Below are positions 24,400 to 35,358 of a stretch of DNA of 64,000 bases, one piece after another; the stretch's first letter is position 1, and each line of letters begins with the position of its first letter. Source of the DNA: Myrica gale (Eukaryota > Streptophyta > Magnoliopsida > Fagales > Myricaceae). The notes beneath the pieces were generated by a model. The model was given only the letters and a program-made list of their open reading frames with translations, was not told the origin of the DNA and made no database searches. The translations under genes and the position numbers were made by a program. The DNA is taken from assembly GCA_963930655.1 (NCBI GenBank), contig OZ005619.1, positions 1,594,501 through 1,658,500 on the forward strand, in the 5' to 3' direction.

Positions 24400-24890
24400 T
24401 ATTTTATTACCTTTTGTCGTAAAATAAAAATGTAGTAGCTTCGTGTAAACACGTGATTAGTAGCTTCTTGGTGATCAAAGATTATGCTAATTAATGAATC
24501 CAGACCGTGCCGACTGGCATACAAATTGATTGGAGAAAATAAAGGAGCATGAAAAAGAAGTCTTTTTAAGCAAATGCATGCAGTACTCGATCTGCTTTCT
24601 GTCATTTTCAAGGAACAAATTAAAATAGAGCAATCTCCCAAGCTACTACCTACGCTCTTCGGTTCAACCAGCACTCTCTCCCTCCCCCTCTCCCTCTGCG
24701 TTTGTTTGTAAAATTTTATTAAAATTTTAATAATTTTTTGTGTTGATTTTAAAAAGAGGTGGTTTTGAAATTGTTGAATGATAAATAAAAATAAAATTTT
24801 GAAATGTATTTATAAAAATAAAATTTTAATAAAATTTATATTTAACAAACGCTATTTAATCTACCTATATATATATATATAGGAAACCTG
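24400..24890 (+). promoter_or_regulatory. Relic promoter of OSC2
   Basis: Colinear with the OSC3 promoter at about 43810-44110, sharing TGATCAAAGATT, ATGAATCCAGACC, GCAAATGCATGCAGT, CTCGATCTGCTTTCTGTCA and a CT-rich run before CTACCTATATATA. A MITE (24698-24852) has split the CT-rich run from the TATA box (24866-24881). Homology stops just after the TATA region (GGAAACCTG), so the transcription start, 5' UTR and exon 1 of OSC2 have been lost. Confidence 0.7.
24698..24852. mobile_element. Palindromic MITE in OSC2 relic promoter
   Basis: 155 bp with inverted ends GCGTTTGTTTGTAAAATTTT and, on the right, TTATATTTAACAAACGC. The OSC3 promoter lacks it, so it inserted after the OSC2/OSC3 duplication. 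Confidence 0.65.
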
Positions 24891-25320
24891 TTAAAATCAA
24901 CACCTATTTTATGTCTTTGAAAATTCTGAAAAAGACATCAGTGTTGGGCATGTGGGGCGTGTGAATCACCACGCGCGCCCAAAGGAGACTGGACTAGAGC
25001 GACTGAACTCGCTGGGAAGAGCAGAAGGTGACTAACAAGGTTGTGTCCACCAGTGATGTACAGGAATACTGAGATCTAATTTTCATGATTCTGAGTAAAA
25101 TGAGACAAGGAGAAGGAGAGGGGTGAAGAAAAAGGAAAGGACAAGGAGGAGACAGGGAGGAGATAAGGAGAGAGAGAGAGAGGGAGAGGAGGGGGGCCTG
25201 TGGGAAGAACCGAAGCTCCTCCCGCTGTTGGAAAACTAAGGGAGAAAGGGGACTAGGGCTAGGGGGAAACGTTCTAAATCGAAGGCAATGCCTCTCTCTT
25301 TAGAACACACGAGTTCATTT
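24891..25320. other. Replacement sequence in place of OSC2 exon 1
   Basis: G/A-rich purine tract (about 25080-25200) and other sequence with no counterpart near OSC3. It takes the place of the expected first exon. No coding region was recognised. Confidence 0.4.
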
Positions 25321-26219
25321 GTGTAATATGCATGCCCTTATTTTCTCCTATTTCCCGACCAAAATAATCATTTGGATAGATATTATGTATCAGCTGGAAA
25401 CTATTGGATGAAGTAAAAATTAGTGTAATTAGTGTACTATACGCATATAACCATTCTAATGTCAGAAGTAGGCGTTAATGTAAAGCGACTGATCACGAGG
25501 CATCTCATGCATGCCAAACGATGAATGCAGCTTGCACTCCAAATTGGAAAAGTGATAGGTTTTTTTTTCATTCACTTCCTGAAGTCAAGAATTGTAAGTA
25601 GACAATATTGTAGACTTTTTGCTGGTTATAGGTAGCGAGTAGGTGAGTTAATTGCTTGGAAGGTAATTAACTGAGACTTGTGTACATGACCACTTTTATA
25701 CCCAATCGAGCTTTTCTGTGATAAATGGCTGCAACCCTTGCGTCTTGATTTAGATATATCTTTTTATGAGCAGAAAATATCGTTTGGTGTTCAATATGCA
25801 CTTGTAATAGAGTAAAAAAGAGTTGAATCACATAACGAAAAAAAAGTCTCAAGTAGGAATAATTAATATAGCATAGTTAACTAAGGTTCCAATATAAAAC
25901 TTGATCATCTCTCATTCTTTCTCTTCTCTCACTCCAAGTAGCATTTAGAATATCACAGGTTTTCATATCAGTCCTAAGGATATTTTTCTCTTCTATTTTT
26001 TGGGTAATAAAATTAGTAGTACAATTCTTATCTTGCATGTTATCGTGTGTGTGTATATATATAGGAACCGACCGACACATCAAATGTCAAACCTTAATTT
26101 GATAAATTCCAAATTCAGTTTTTTGGACTGCTAGTGAGAAATGACATGCAGATCACGAGCATGTATACAAGGGAAAAAAATCTCCTTAATTTCCGTATGA
26201 GATCTTTGACTTTTTGACC

Positions 26220-27140
26220 ATAATATGATGCACATGTGACAGCTTCATTTTGACAGTCTCTGACTAACAATTCTCATGAGATGCCTACAAATTCATCCAT
26301 TGTTTAACCCCCAAAGACAGGGTTGTGCATCTTATTCCCCTTCCACTGAGACAGTCTTGTCTTAACCCACACACAAGACACATTCGAGGCAAAATACTCA
26401 ATTGATTCCTGCTTGGAGGAGGCCACCCACTAACCCCGTTAGTGGTGGTTGCACATCCCCTCCACGGTGATTGGTATCATCACAAGAACATTCCGAAAAT
26501 CAAGACCATCTCACACTCGACATTACTCTTTCCTCAGCATTGTCCGTCACAACACATGACCAATGATGCATATGCGATGATGCAATGTAACATCAAATTC
26601 TCACAATATTCTGATGCATCAAATTCAATTCAAATAAAAAAGATACATAACACACTGAGCTAATAATAACTCAGAAGATGGTTAGGATCGAAATCTTGAT
26701 GTTTTGTTCAGTTGATTAGAATATGTTCTTGCTTATTTAATAGTAGTATTGTGTCCCTCAGGACCTTCATGGCCAACGATGGAAATGGAAACCCGAATCG
26801 GAAACGGACCCTCCCAACCCGAGCTTTAACGCTGAGGAGATACATTGGAATCTGGCTGAGTTTATGGCTCAGCAGATGAACCAAGCTAGCAATAGGGGAG
26901 AAGGGAGAATGGAGGATGCTCCTTTGATCAATTCAACAGATTGGGATACCCCCAATCTCACATGAGTGAAAGATGAAGATGAATGAGAGATAAGTTCTAT
27001 AGGGGCCAAGTTTCACATTGGGACCTTACTAGGTTGAACTGAGCTTTATAATGATCTAAGGAGTTTCAAGAGCAACCTTGACTAATCCTTTTAAAGTCAA
27101 ATCACATATATGGCTAGTGCTTGTTCTTTGTTTGTTATAA
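26220..27140. mobile_element. Insertion in OSC2 intron 1, possibly LTR-retroelement fragment
   Basis: Absent from the colinear sequence at 42600-42660. It contains a short + frame (about 26810-26960: AQQMNQASNRGEGRMEDAP) reminiscent of retrotransposon gag N-termini. No LTR pair or polyprotein motifs were found, so the assignment is weak. Confidence 0.3.
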
Positions 27141-27786
27141 TAAAATTCATTTGAAAGTGAGAGTTCGTTTTCTTTCTCTACCTCCGCAAGCCAAGATGAT
27201 TAAAAATTTAAGAACAACTTTGTTGTCCAAAATGATGCTAGAGAAGATCCTATCGAGATCATGGATGCGCATCGAAATCATTCTTTCTTGGGCACAGATC
27301 AGTGCTTGTTGAAGAGAAATGGCAATTGAACAACGTCGTTGAATCCGGAAAACATATGCACCAATATTAATATTGATTCTAGTTTGTTGTTGCATATATA
27401 TATGGACCCACTTTTTCTCTGGGATCACCATCTCTAGCTAGCTGAAGTTATAATATAATTAAGAATATGATCATCCGTTAGTTGTACCCTGCGTTTGCAA
27501 ATCACCAATCATCATAAAATTTTTGACTATTCTAACATTTTAGTTTGCAAAAATAATTAACTCAAAATTTGTATCAAATAAAATAACTTCAAAATAATTT
27601 TTCTCTCCTATAACATATTATCTCTTTTCATTATAATAAATATAAAAAATTCACTCAAACCATCTCTCTTTACCTTTTCACTAACTCCCATAAAATTTTA
27701 CTTTTTTCCCTCACTTTTACGCCAACTCCCATAAAATTCTACTTCTCTCCTCACTTTACGTTTTCACTACTTTCTCACAAAACTAA

Positions 27787-27985
27787 GGTTGTGTTTGTGT
27801 TGTAATATTTTTGGTATGGGAATATGTGTTGGTATTGGGTTTAGTGAAAAGGTGAAGAGAGAGGTAATTTTTTATATTTTTTGTAATTTTTTATATTTTT
27901 TTATGGTAGAGAGAGAGATTATATTGGAGTATTTAATTAGGAGAGAGATAAAATTTTGGGGTTGATTATGAATGCAAACGCACCC
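27787..27985. mobile_element. Tourist-like MITE, 199 bp
   Basis: 199 bp between TAA (27784-27786) and TTA (27986-27988). Ends GGTTGTGTTTGTG and GCAAACGCACCC. Nearly the same sequence and length as the element at 43295-43493. Confidence 0.75.
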
Positions 27986-28171
27986 TTAGTTTTCACAACG
28001 TTCTTTAACTTTTTGACTTAGTTAGAGTTTGCAAAAGCGTCATAAAGTTGATGGACTTAGGCTTGTTTCCCTCTTGTACGCCAGTAATAATAAGATGAGT
28101 CATAGCTATATATAGAAAGAACAGCTTCGAAGTCACTATCAATTCCTTCCTTAAATTGTATGCTTCTGGTG

Positions 28172-28345
28172 GTGTTTGGCTTTCAAAATATTTGAGGTTT
28201 AAAAATTTTAATATATGAGAATTGGTGAAAAAGTGAAGAGAGTGATGTTTTGAGTACATTTTTTAAATTTATTTTGATGAAAAGAGATAATTTAATGGAG
28301 ATAAATTATTTTACTAAGCCAAATATTTGGGACTTCCAAAATATT
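28172..28345. mobile_element. MITE-like repeat in OSC2 intron 1
   Basis: Inverted ends GTTTGGCTTTCAAAATATTT and AAGCCAAATATTTGG bound about 170 bp, with an interior GTGAAAAAGTGAAGAGAG typical of the window's MITEs. Confidence 0.5.
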
Positions 28346-28846
28346 AGACTTTCTAGATCATGGTCACCAGGTGGGCAGATGAATATCAACTAATTAGATG
28401 CCTCCCCCAACAATATATCTGTAGTATATATATTTATATGCCACATGAAATATTAGTACCTGCTTTTCCCGATGTAGTTTTAACTCGGTGCTTGTTTATG
28501 CTACTTTTTCTTTCGATAAGTAGAGGAATGTTTACATTCATAATTAGATTTCTTGACTTAAGATATGTAGATTGCATCAGGCCTATCTCCATTGGGACCA
28601 TTTATTGAACCAGCTTTGACAACAATATTCCTAGCCACCTAAAGAGAGAGAGAGAGAAGGGTCAATTTGTGTTTTCTTGTCTTTTTAAGAGAATAAGCTC
28701 ACACAAAGTTGGACATGCAAACTAGCAAATTGTTGTAGATATGGCTCGCTACATGGGTATGGCTGGAATATATCTGGATAAATCGACCCGCTGACTTCAT
28801 TGTTATATGATTTATCTAACTTAATTTAAATTATGAGCATATTCAG

Positions 28847-31800
28847 ATAATGGCATTGTTACATTACATGGGATCTCAGTGCTATTTTTTCACGAGAACA
28901 CAGGAAGGAAAGTATTCGATACTTGTATAATAGTCAGGTATTTTTCCGTGTTCAGTTAACTTGAATCAACCAGCCAGCCAGGCTTACAAAACTTGAATTT
29001 TGGCTCAAGCCCAAATACAAATATCCCTTTGTTTATACACTTGACAGAATAAAGACGGAGGATGGGGTTTCCATCTGGCGGGTCAGAGACAAATGTTTGG
29101 GTCAGCTTTCAGCTATACTGCCTTGAGTATACTTGGAGAGGGTTGGGAAGATGGTGAAGATAGGGCTATGGCTAGAGGCCGAAAATGGATCCTTGACCAT
29201 GGTGGTTTAGTGGCAATGCTATCTTGGGGAAAGTTCTGGGTCTCGTTATGGCCAATTACCAGCAATTTCCATGACATTTTTGAAGCATTTCACTTTATGT
29301 ATCTGAGGTGTTTAATTAGCAAGTATAGACAGAAAGGTCTTATTGTCTCTCTGTAAGTGAAGCCTGAAATGCAGCTTCTAATGTCTAGGTATTAGGAGCT
29401 TATGAGTGGTCGGGCTGCATTCCACTAACCCCCAGTGTTCTGGCTTATTCCAAATATCTTCCCCCTTAATCCAGGTATTAGGAGCATATGAGTGTCACTC
29501 CTATTCTAGAGCTTGGGCTGTCAGACATGGAATCTAGTGTTCGCTGTCCAAGCAATTCTCTCTTGTAATCTAATCGACGAGTATGGGCCAACTCTTCGGA
29601 AAGCGCATGACTTTTTGAAACGGCTTCGGTTACTATCTCCACCGCCTATTATCCCCATTATTCACATCTATGGCCCGGATTTAAACTTCGGCATCTAACG
29701 ATCACAAAATTGTCAGGTCAATTAATGAAGCCAGGTTAAGAAATTAGAGCCCAGTTAAGCAAACTGACCCTGGTTGAGCAAAACTCACCCTGGTTAGACC
29801 AAACTCACCCAGGTTAAGCGATCTTCCTCCTCCCCCTACATAACTTCGGCAACACGCAACACGCCATTGCTAATTTTTTTCTTTCAATTTTCCCTGCTCT
29901 TCTGCAACAACAAGCCGATTCTTTTTGTTGCACGTCTTCTGCATCCTTCTGCAACTTTCTTCAACTTCGTGTAAATTGTTTTTTTTTCCATTTTCCCTGC
30001 ACATTGTGGCATTGACGCCAGTTCTGATGATATTACTAGCTGGTTACTGTTGTGGGTGAATGGAACGTGTAGATCTCCTGGGGCAAGTGCAAGGCAGTTC
30101 ATGAACAATGTAAAGTTTAATAATGTTATTTTATATCTTTCATTTTTGTTTTTTCTTTTCAAATAACAGACGACTCCAATCAACTTAGCCAAATAGTTAC
30201 ATTGGGCTTGATTGAGAAAATTTCAAGGATTCAAATATTGGTTTTTGTCCATTCTTCCTCTACAAAGTTGTCCATTGTGAACACAAAGATGGGCCTTGCT
30301 GCATTGATTGTTGTATTTATAGTTTCGTTCCTTGCCTAGTTTCCCTGAATGCCATCTACTTCCATTGAGGCTACATTGCGTGTCCTATTGTTTCTAACAG
30401 TGTCGTTTCCATGTGTTGCTAGTTTGTTGTCTGTTTGGTATTCCTGCAAGCATTGAGTTGGGGTTGCGTTATTGGGCAACAAGACATGGACTTGGGGATC
30501 GTTTTGTTTAAACCCCTGGTCCCCCCTCCCCCTTTTGTTTGTGCATTCCTCCTTCGTAGCCATCCACTGAGGACGAGGTACTTCACGGAGAGGAGGAAGC
30601 GGTTGAGGACGAGGGCGAGGACGAATCGATAACGAGACGATTTATGAGACTTGACGAGTTATAGAAGAGTTGGCATCATGTAAGTTTGTTTGAACTGTTG
30701 CCCATTGCATTGAATATGCTCACTTAATCAAGTGGGATGAGGTAATAAATTACTCAGCAATAGTATTTTCCCTTTGCCAAATTATTGATTTTTAAACTTC
30801 TTTCTGTGTAATTTAAGTATCATCTTACTTTTAGGTTCATAGTGGAAAGGATTTTGATCCGGATGAACCGGAAGATGTCTAAGGACCCCCAAGATTTGGG
30901 TGTTGGAGGGCCAGAGTAAACCTGGATGCAGATATATTGGTATAGTCATTTTGTCATGCCCTCAGTAGCAAGGAGCACGGCAGCTTTTTCAGTCATTTTG
31001 GCCGAGACATTCAAGATAGTGTGATCTGGAACGAGTTATAACATTGATGTTGTAAATGAAGTAGAATTTTGTGGATATATGGTTTAATTTGGATTGATTT
31101 GGATTTGGATAGGTTTGAAATTAGTTTGGAAATTTTTTATGTGAACAAATTAAAATGAAGCCCTGGAAATTATTGTATTTTTTAAAACACCTGAAACCAA
31201 GCCCTACCGCGATCGGGGGGCTCTGCTAGTTCTTCACTTCCAAATTAAGCGCTGGAAATTTCTAGGCCCTGGGGCGCAAGGCCTTGCATGCTCGGGGGCT
31301 CTAGCAATTCCAGATCCTGCGTTGCTTGGGGGTGCTCTGGAGTCCTGTCGCGATCGGGGGCTCTGGAAATGTGATTGGGGGCCCTGGAATTTCCAGAGCC
31401 CCCCGAGCTAGCAATGAACTGGAAATTCCACGCCCAGTCGCGTGCGAGGGACTCTGGGAATTCCAAGCCCAGCCTATGAGGTCCTCTAAGACGATGAAGA
31501 TCGTAGCTTTCAGAATTATACAAATGGTTCTACACTTCTACTTGTAATGATTATATGAAAAATATATATAATAACAATTAACAAGAACAACGAAAAGAAC
31601 AAATAAGCAAGAGTAAATGAGGACTCCGATATGAATCTCACTATCTCAGAGATGAAGATTTTGAAATGAAATATTAGCCACAATTGGGACCAAGAAAAGC
31701 CATGTTCTTAGAAAAAAAAACTCAACAGTCAAATACAAAATCCGACTGCAGAAATCCCTACTATTGAAACCATGTTCTTAGAAAAATAATCAATCCAAAA

Positions 31801-34678
31801 TGAACCACCAATTATACATGTAACATCCAACAATGTGAGAAAAAATGTGAAACGAACTTCAATTTTTATTCCAGAAATCAAATCTTCATAATAGAACTCT
31901 ACAAGAGATTACACAATACATATCATAAACACATAAACATGTAAAAGCCAACTCCTCGTAGAACAAAACCCATCAAACCTCATAGAACAGATCTGAAAGT
32001 AGAGAGAGAAAAACCTTAGGTCCAAAAATTCACCTTAAATATGAGGATGCACCGACCAAATCGCTTTGTTGCTTCACCGAAAGTCTGCTTGAACCAGGAT
32101 CAGCTCTATTGCTTCACCGAAAATCTGCTTGAACCAGAATCGTATAGAGAGAGGATGGAAAATCTTATGAAAAAATCGTACGCACAGAGAGAGAGAGAGA
32201 TGAGAGACGATGCTCGAGTTCTCTGTTTGAAGAATGATAGAAAGAGAGAGAGAGAGGAGTTCGGTTGCAGGAGATACAGGGAGGTGAGAGACGATTGATT
32301 AGGGGGAGGAGGAAGAAATCGATTAGCGCAAACAGAGGGAAGAAATTGCTTAACCAGGGTGAGTTTGGTCTAATCAGGGTGAGTTTTGTTTAACCAGGGT
32401 GAGTTTGCTTAATTGGGGTCTAATTTCTTAACCTGGCTTCATTAATTCACCTGGCAATTTTGTGACCGTTAGATGCCCAAGTTTAAATCCGGGCCATAGA
32501 TGTGAATAATGGGGATAATAGACGGTGGAGATAGTAACAGAAGCCTTTTGAAAGCTTCACAGGTCAAACTATACCGAAAATCAATTGCATAACTTTATGG
32601 GAAGTAATGCCTTAAACTTAATCTGTTATCTTCTAGATCCGAGAAAACCCTTCTGGGGACTTCAAACCTATGCATCGGCACATAACTAAAGGATCATGGC
32701 CACTCTCAATTCAAGACCATGGTTGGCAAGTTTCTGACTGCACTGGAGAAGGTCTGAAGGTAATGCTTCAGAACTCTATCAAAATACCATAAATCTCTCA
32801 TGGTTTGTTTGTTTTCTTTTCTTCTCCTTTATCCCTGGCAAATGCGACTAACAAATGCGTCTACACTTAGCACACCAAGATCACCTAAAACAAATCATTA
32901 GCCCACCAACACTTCCGCCGTCATTCTTTCAGCACAAAACCTTTTTCTTTTTCAGGTCGCACTCCTGTTCTCGCAGATGTCAACCGACCTAGTTGGGGAA
33001 AAAATGGAGACATAGCGGCTTTACGATGCTGTGAATGTCATTCTTTCTCTACAAGTAAGAATTCAACTGATTTAGTTTTGTTTCGTTCAACATAAAAAGT
33101 TCAGAATATACTTGCTCGGTAGATATATATCCATTGTCCACTAGGAACTTCTGTGATTTTATTACTTTTAATATCAAATGCCAAAACAGAGTAGCAATGG
33201 TGGTTTCTCAGCATGGGAGGCTCGAAGAGCATTCCCTTAGATGCAGGTAACTTTTTCAACATCTCAAATTTTCAGTTCTTTTTTACAACAAGAGTTCACT
33301 CTACTAACTCAACAATTAATTTACATAAATTTTACATTTCTTTTTACAGAAGTTCAAACCCCACGGAGGTCTTTGAGGAATCCTCTATTTGAGAGAGTAA
33401 GATACTACAACTTCAGCAGAATAACAATTGCAACATTGATTATTTTTGCTTCCTAACATTAAACCGTGTTAAGTTAAAGATACATAGAGTGCACCTCATC
33501 GGCCGTTCAAGGTCTGCTACTGTTTAGGAAATTCTATCCTCAGCATCGAACAGTGGAGATAAACAACAGCATTTCCGGAGCTATTCAATACATCATAGAC
33601 ACACAAGAACCTGATGGATCATGGTAATATGTTGTAGCTGCAGATTTTGCTAACTCCATGTAGTCAGAGAATGTAAAAGTTGCCAGTTATGGTTATAAAA
33701 GTCGGCTCTTGGTTTTTCTTCCGCTTAGTGATAAGATTACGGAATGAGGAAACATCAGTACTTACGCAGGATTATCATATATACAGGTATGGTGATTGGG
33801 CAATTTGCTACACCTATGCTACATGGTTTGCAGCAGAGGCACTGGCAGCCTGTGGAAGAACCTACCAAAATTGTCCTGAATTGCAGAAAGCTTGTGAGTT
33901 TTTGCTGTCAAAGCGCGCAGCTACCCAATGGTGGATGGGGAGAGAGTTACCTATCATGCCACAACAAGGTCTGGACAATTTGTTTCAATAAGACGGTGTT
34001 CTCAAAACCACAAACAAAAAGAAAGGAAAATGAGAAGCCAGAACTAAAGTGGGTTTCTTCGTGAAACAGGTGTGGACACAGTGGAGGAATATAGACGGGG
34101 ACCGAGAAAATGTGGTCCAGACTGCATGGGCTCTTTTATGCCTCATTCGTGCAGGACAGGTCAATCTATCAAATTTTCTCTGTAATTTACATTTATTTGC
34201 GTAGTCCAGGATTGCCATTCACTTTCTAGAAAGGCAAAAGTTGAATGAGAACTGCATGCTTTTTGGAAGTCCAAACACACACCGGCCGGCTAGGAACTGA
34301 TTTTGATTGTTCCTAAACTTAGGCCGACATATATCCAACCCCAATTCATCGTGGAGTGAGGGTATTGATCAATTCACAAACGGAAGATGGTGACTTCCCA
34401 CAACAGGTACTACTCAACGCTCTCGCAAATCCAACATATTTGTTGAGGCAAAAGTGTTTATCTTGGTAACGCTGTTCTGGTCTTTCTTCTCCTGTCTTTA
34501 GAAAAATTGTGTACACACCACCTTTTGGTAACGCTGTTCGCAAATCCAATGGCTGTTGCCAACAGGAAATCACCGGCATATATTTTAGGTACTGTGGACT
34601 AAACTACGCTGCATTTAGAGTCATTTCCCCATGTGGGCACTTGGAGAGTATCGGAGGCGAGTACTGCTGCTTGCGTAA
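28847..34678 (+). pseudogene. OSC2: oxidosqualene cyclase pseudogene
   Basis: Sister of OSC3. In the exon 10 copies 117 of 123 bases agree. Surviving exon equivalents: 3 (28847-28937, net +1 frameshift), 4 (29048-29245, frame open), 5 (29389-29474, +1), 9 (29510-29621 and 32555-32562, interrupted by a MULE), 10 (32637-32759), 11 (32956-33054, stop at 33013), 12 (33190-33246, stop at 33238), 13 (33350-33396, frameshifted), 14 (33480-33623), 15 (33787-33968, +4 bases), 16 (34070-34159, in-frame +9), 17 (34323-34406) and 18 (34566-34678, frameshifted). Exons 1, 2 and 6-8 are gone. The donor after exon 4 is TT instead of GT. It keeps the OSC3-type variants DCTGE, TWN and YATW, so those changes predate its death. 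It cannot make a cyclase. Confidence 0.93.
29622..32545. mobile_element. Mutator-like element with ~210-bp inverted ends, inside OSC2 exon 9
   Basis: A 2924-bp insertion with long terminal inverted repeats (about 29622-29832 and 32335-32545; outer ends GGCTTC[G/T]GTTACTATCTCC). It is flanked by 9-bp duplications of exon 9 sequence, TTTTGAAAC (29613) and TTTTGAAAG (32546), differing at one base. Nine-base targets and long ends identify a MULE. Each end carries about three tandem 24-bp units around ACTCACCCTGGTTA. The interior has an acidic frame (about 30565-30660, EEEAVEDEGEDESITRRFMR), then a possible exon after a GT-AG gap (HSGKDFDPDEPEDV, near 30840), and GC-rich CGGGGGCTCT repeats (31210-31480). 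No MULE transposase was recognised, so it is non-autonomous, possibly a Pack-MULE carrying captured gene pieces. Confidence 0.85.
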
Positions 34679-34895
34679 TGCCCGAATGCATCGGCAAAAG
34701 TTTGCACATTGGGGAGTTCACCAACCCAAATTACCAACTACTGTGCATAAGACTTTCCAGAAACAGAATATAGACAATCCTCTACCTATATATATGTAGT
34801 TTCTTGTGAGACAAATAGCTTGTCGTTCCAGTTTGAATAAGCATCTTCAAGAAATAGCTACAGATATATGTAGGCTATGATTCCTTCATTGACGA
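34679..34895 (+). other. OSC2 3' flank, duplicated with OSC3
   Basis: Matches 51940-52217 downstream of OSC3 (AAAAGTTTGCACATTG, TTTCCAGAAACAGAATAT, TAGTTTCTTGTGAGACAAAT, ATAGCTACAGATATATGTAG). The OSC2/OSC3 segmental duplication appears to end close to 34895 and 52217. Confidence 0.65.
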
Positions 34896-35039
34896 TGAGT
34901 AGTTTAATGTACAGTTTCTCATCACTACTCCAGGTTCCTGGCTTCCTGCCCTGCTAACTCTGCCCGTATGTAGCCTCAGTTATATATTGCTTCAAGAAAC
35001 TTAATTAACTTAATATTCAGAAACTTGTTTTGTTTTTTG

Positions 35040-35275
35040 TTAAAATAAAATAAAAGAGAGAAAAATTATTTAGACTGAGAGAGAGAAGTGAGACACAAGA
35101 TTTAAGTGGTTCGGTCCATAGACCTACATCCACTATGGGAAGGCCCAATTGGGCAAATGTGTGTACTCACTAATGTAAGGACGAGATTACAGAGAGACTT
35201 TATTTATAATTCTTTGATTACAATAGTCCACATTGCTTTAGCAATGTGGGACTCTAATAACTCTAATATTTTTTC
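35040..35275. mobile_element. Possible LTR-type fragment
   Basis: Contains AAGTGGTTCGGTCCATAGAC and CCTACATCCAC, phrases often met in plant LTR retrotransposon ends, followed by AGTCCCACATTG-type sequence on the complement. No paired LTR, primer-binding site or coding was found. Confidence 0.3.
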
Positions 35276-35358
35276 TTTTTGAAGAAAAGAACAATACAAA
35301 TATGATGATACGATGATGTGTCAATACAAACATGTTGGTTCATCTCATCACCTAGCGC

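Larger units (their letters stand above)
25321..28455 (+). other. OSC2 intron-1 remains
   Basis: Discontinuous homology to the OSC3 intron 1 (for example CCGACCAAAATAATCATTTG at about 45660, GAAAGTGA...CAAGTCAAGATGAT at about 46830, AATTCCTTCCTTAAATTG at about 46240) and to the block at 40380-42860. Its right end (28330-28455) matches 47120-47216 in OSC3 intron 1. Two insertions (about 26220-27140 and the MITE at 27787-27985) interrupt it. Confidence 0.55.

Noticed and set aside
26465..26490. TGGTATCA resembling a Met-tRNA primer-binding site
   Set aside because: Only eight bases match and no LTR end or partner LTR was found beside it.
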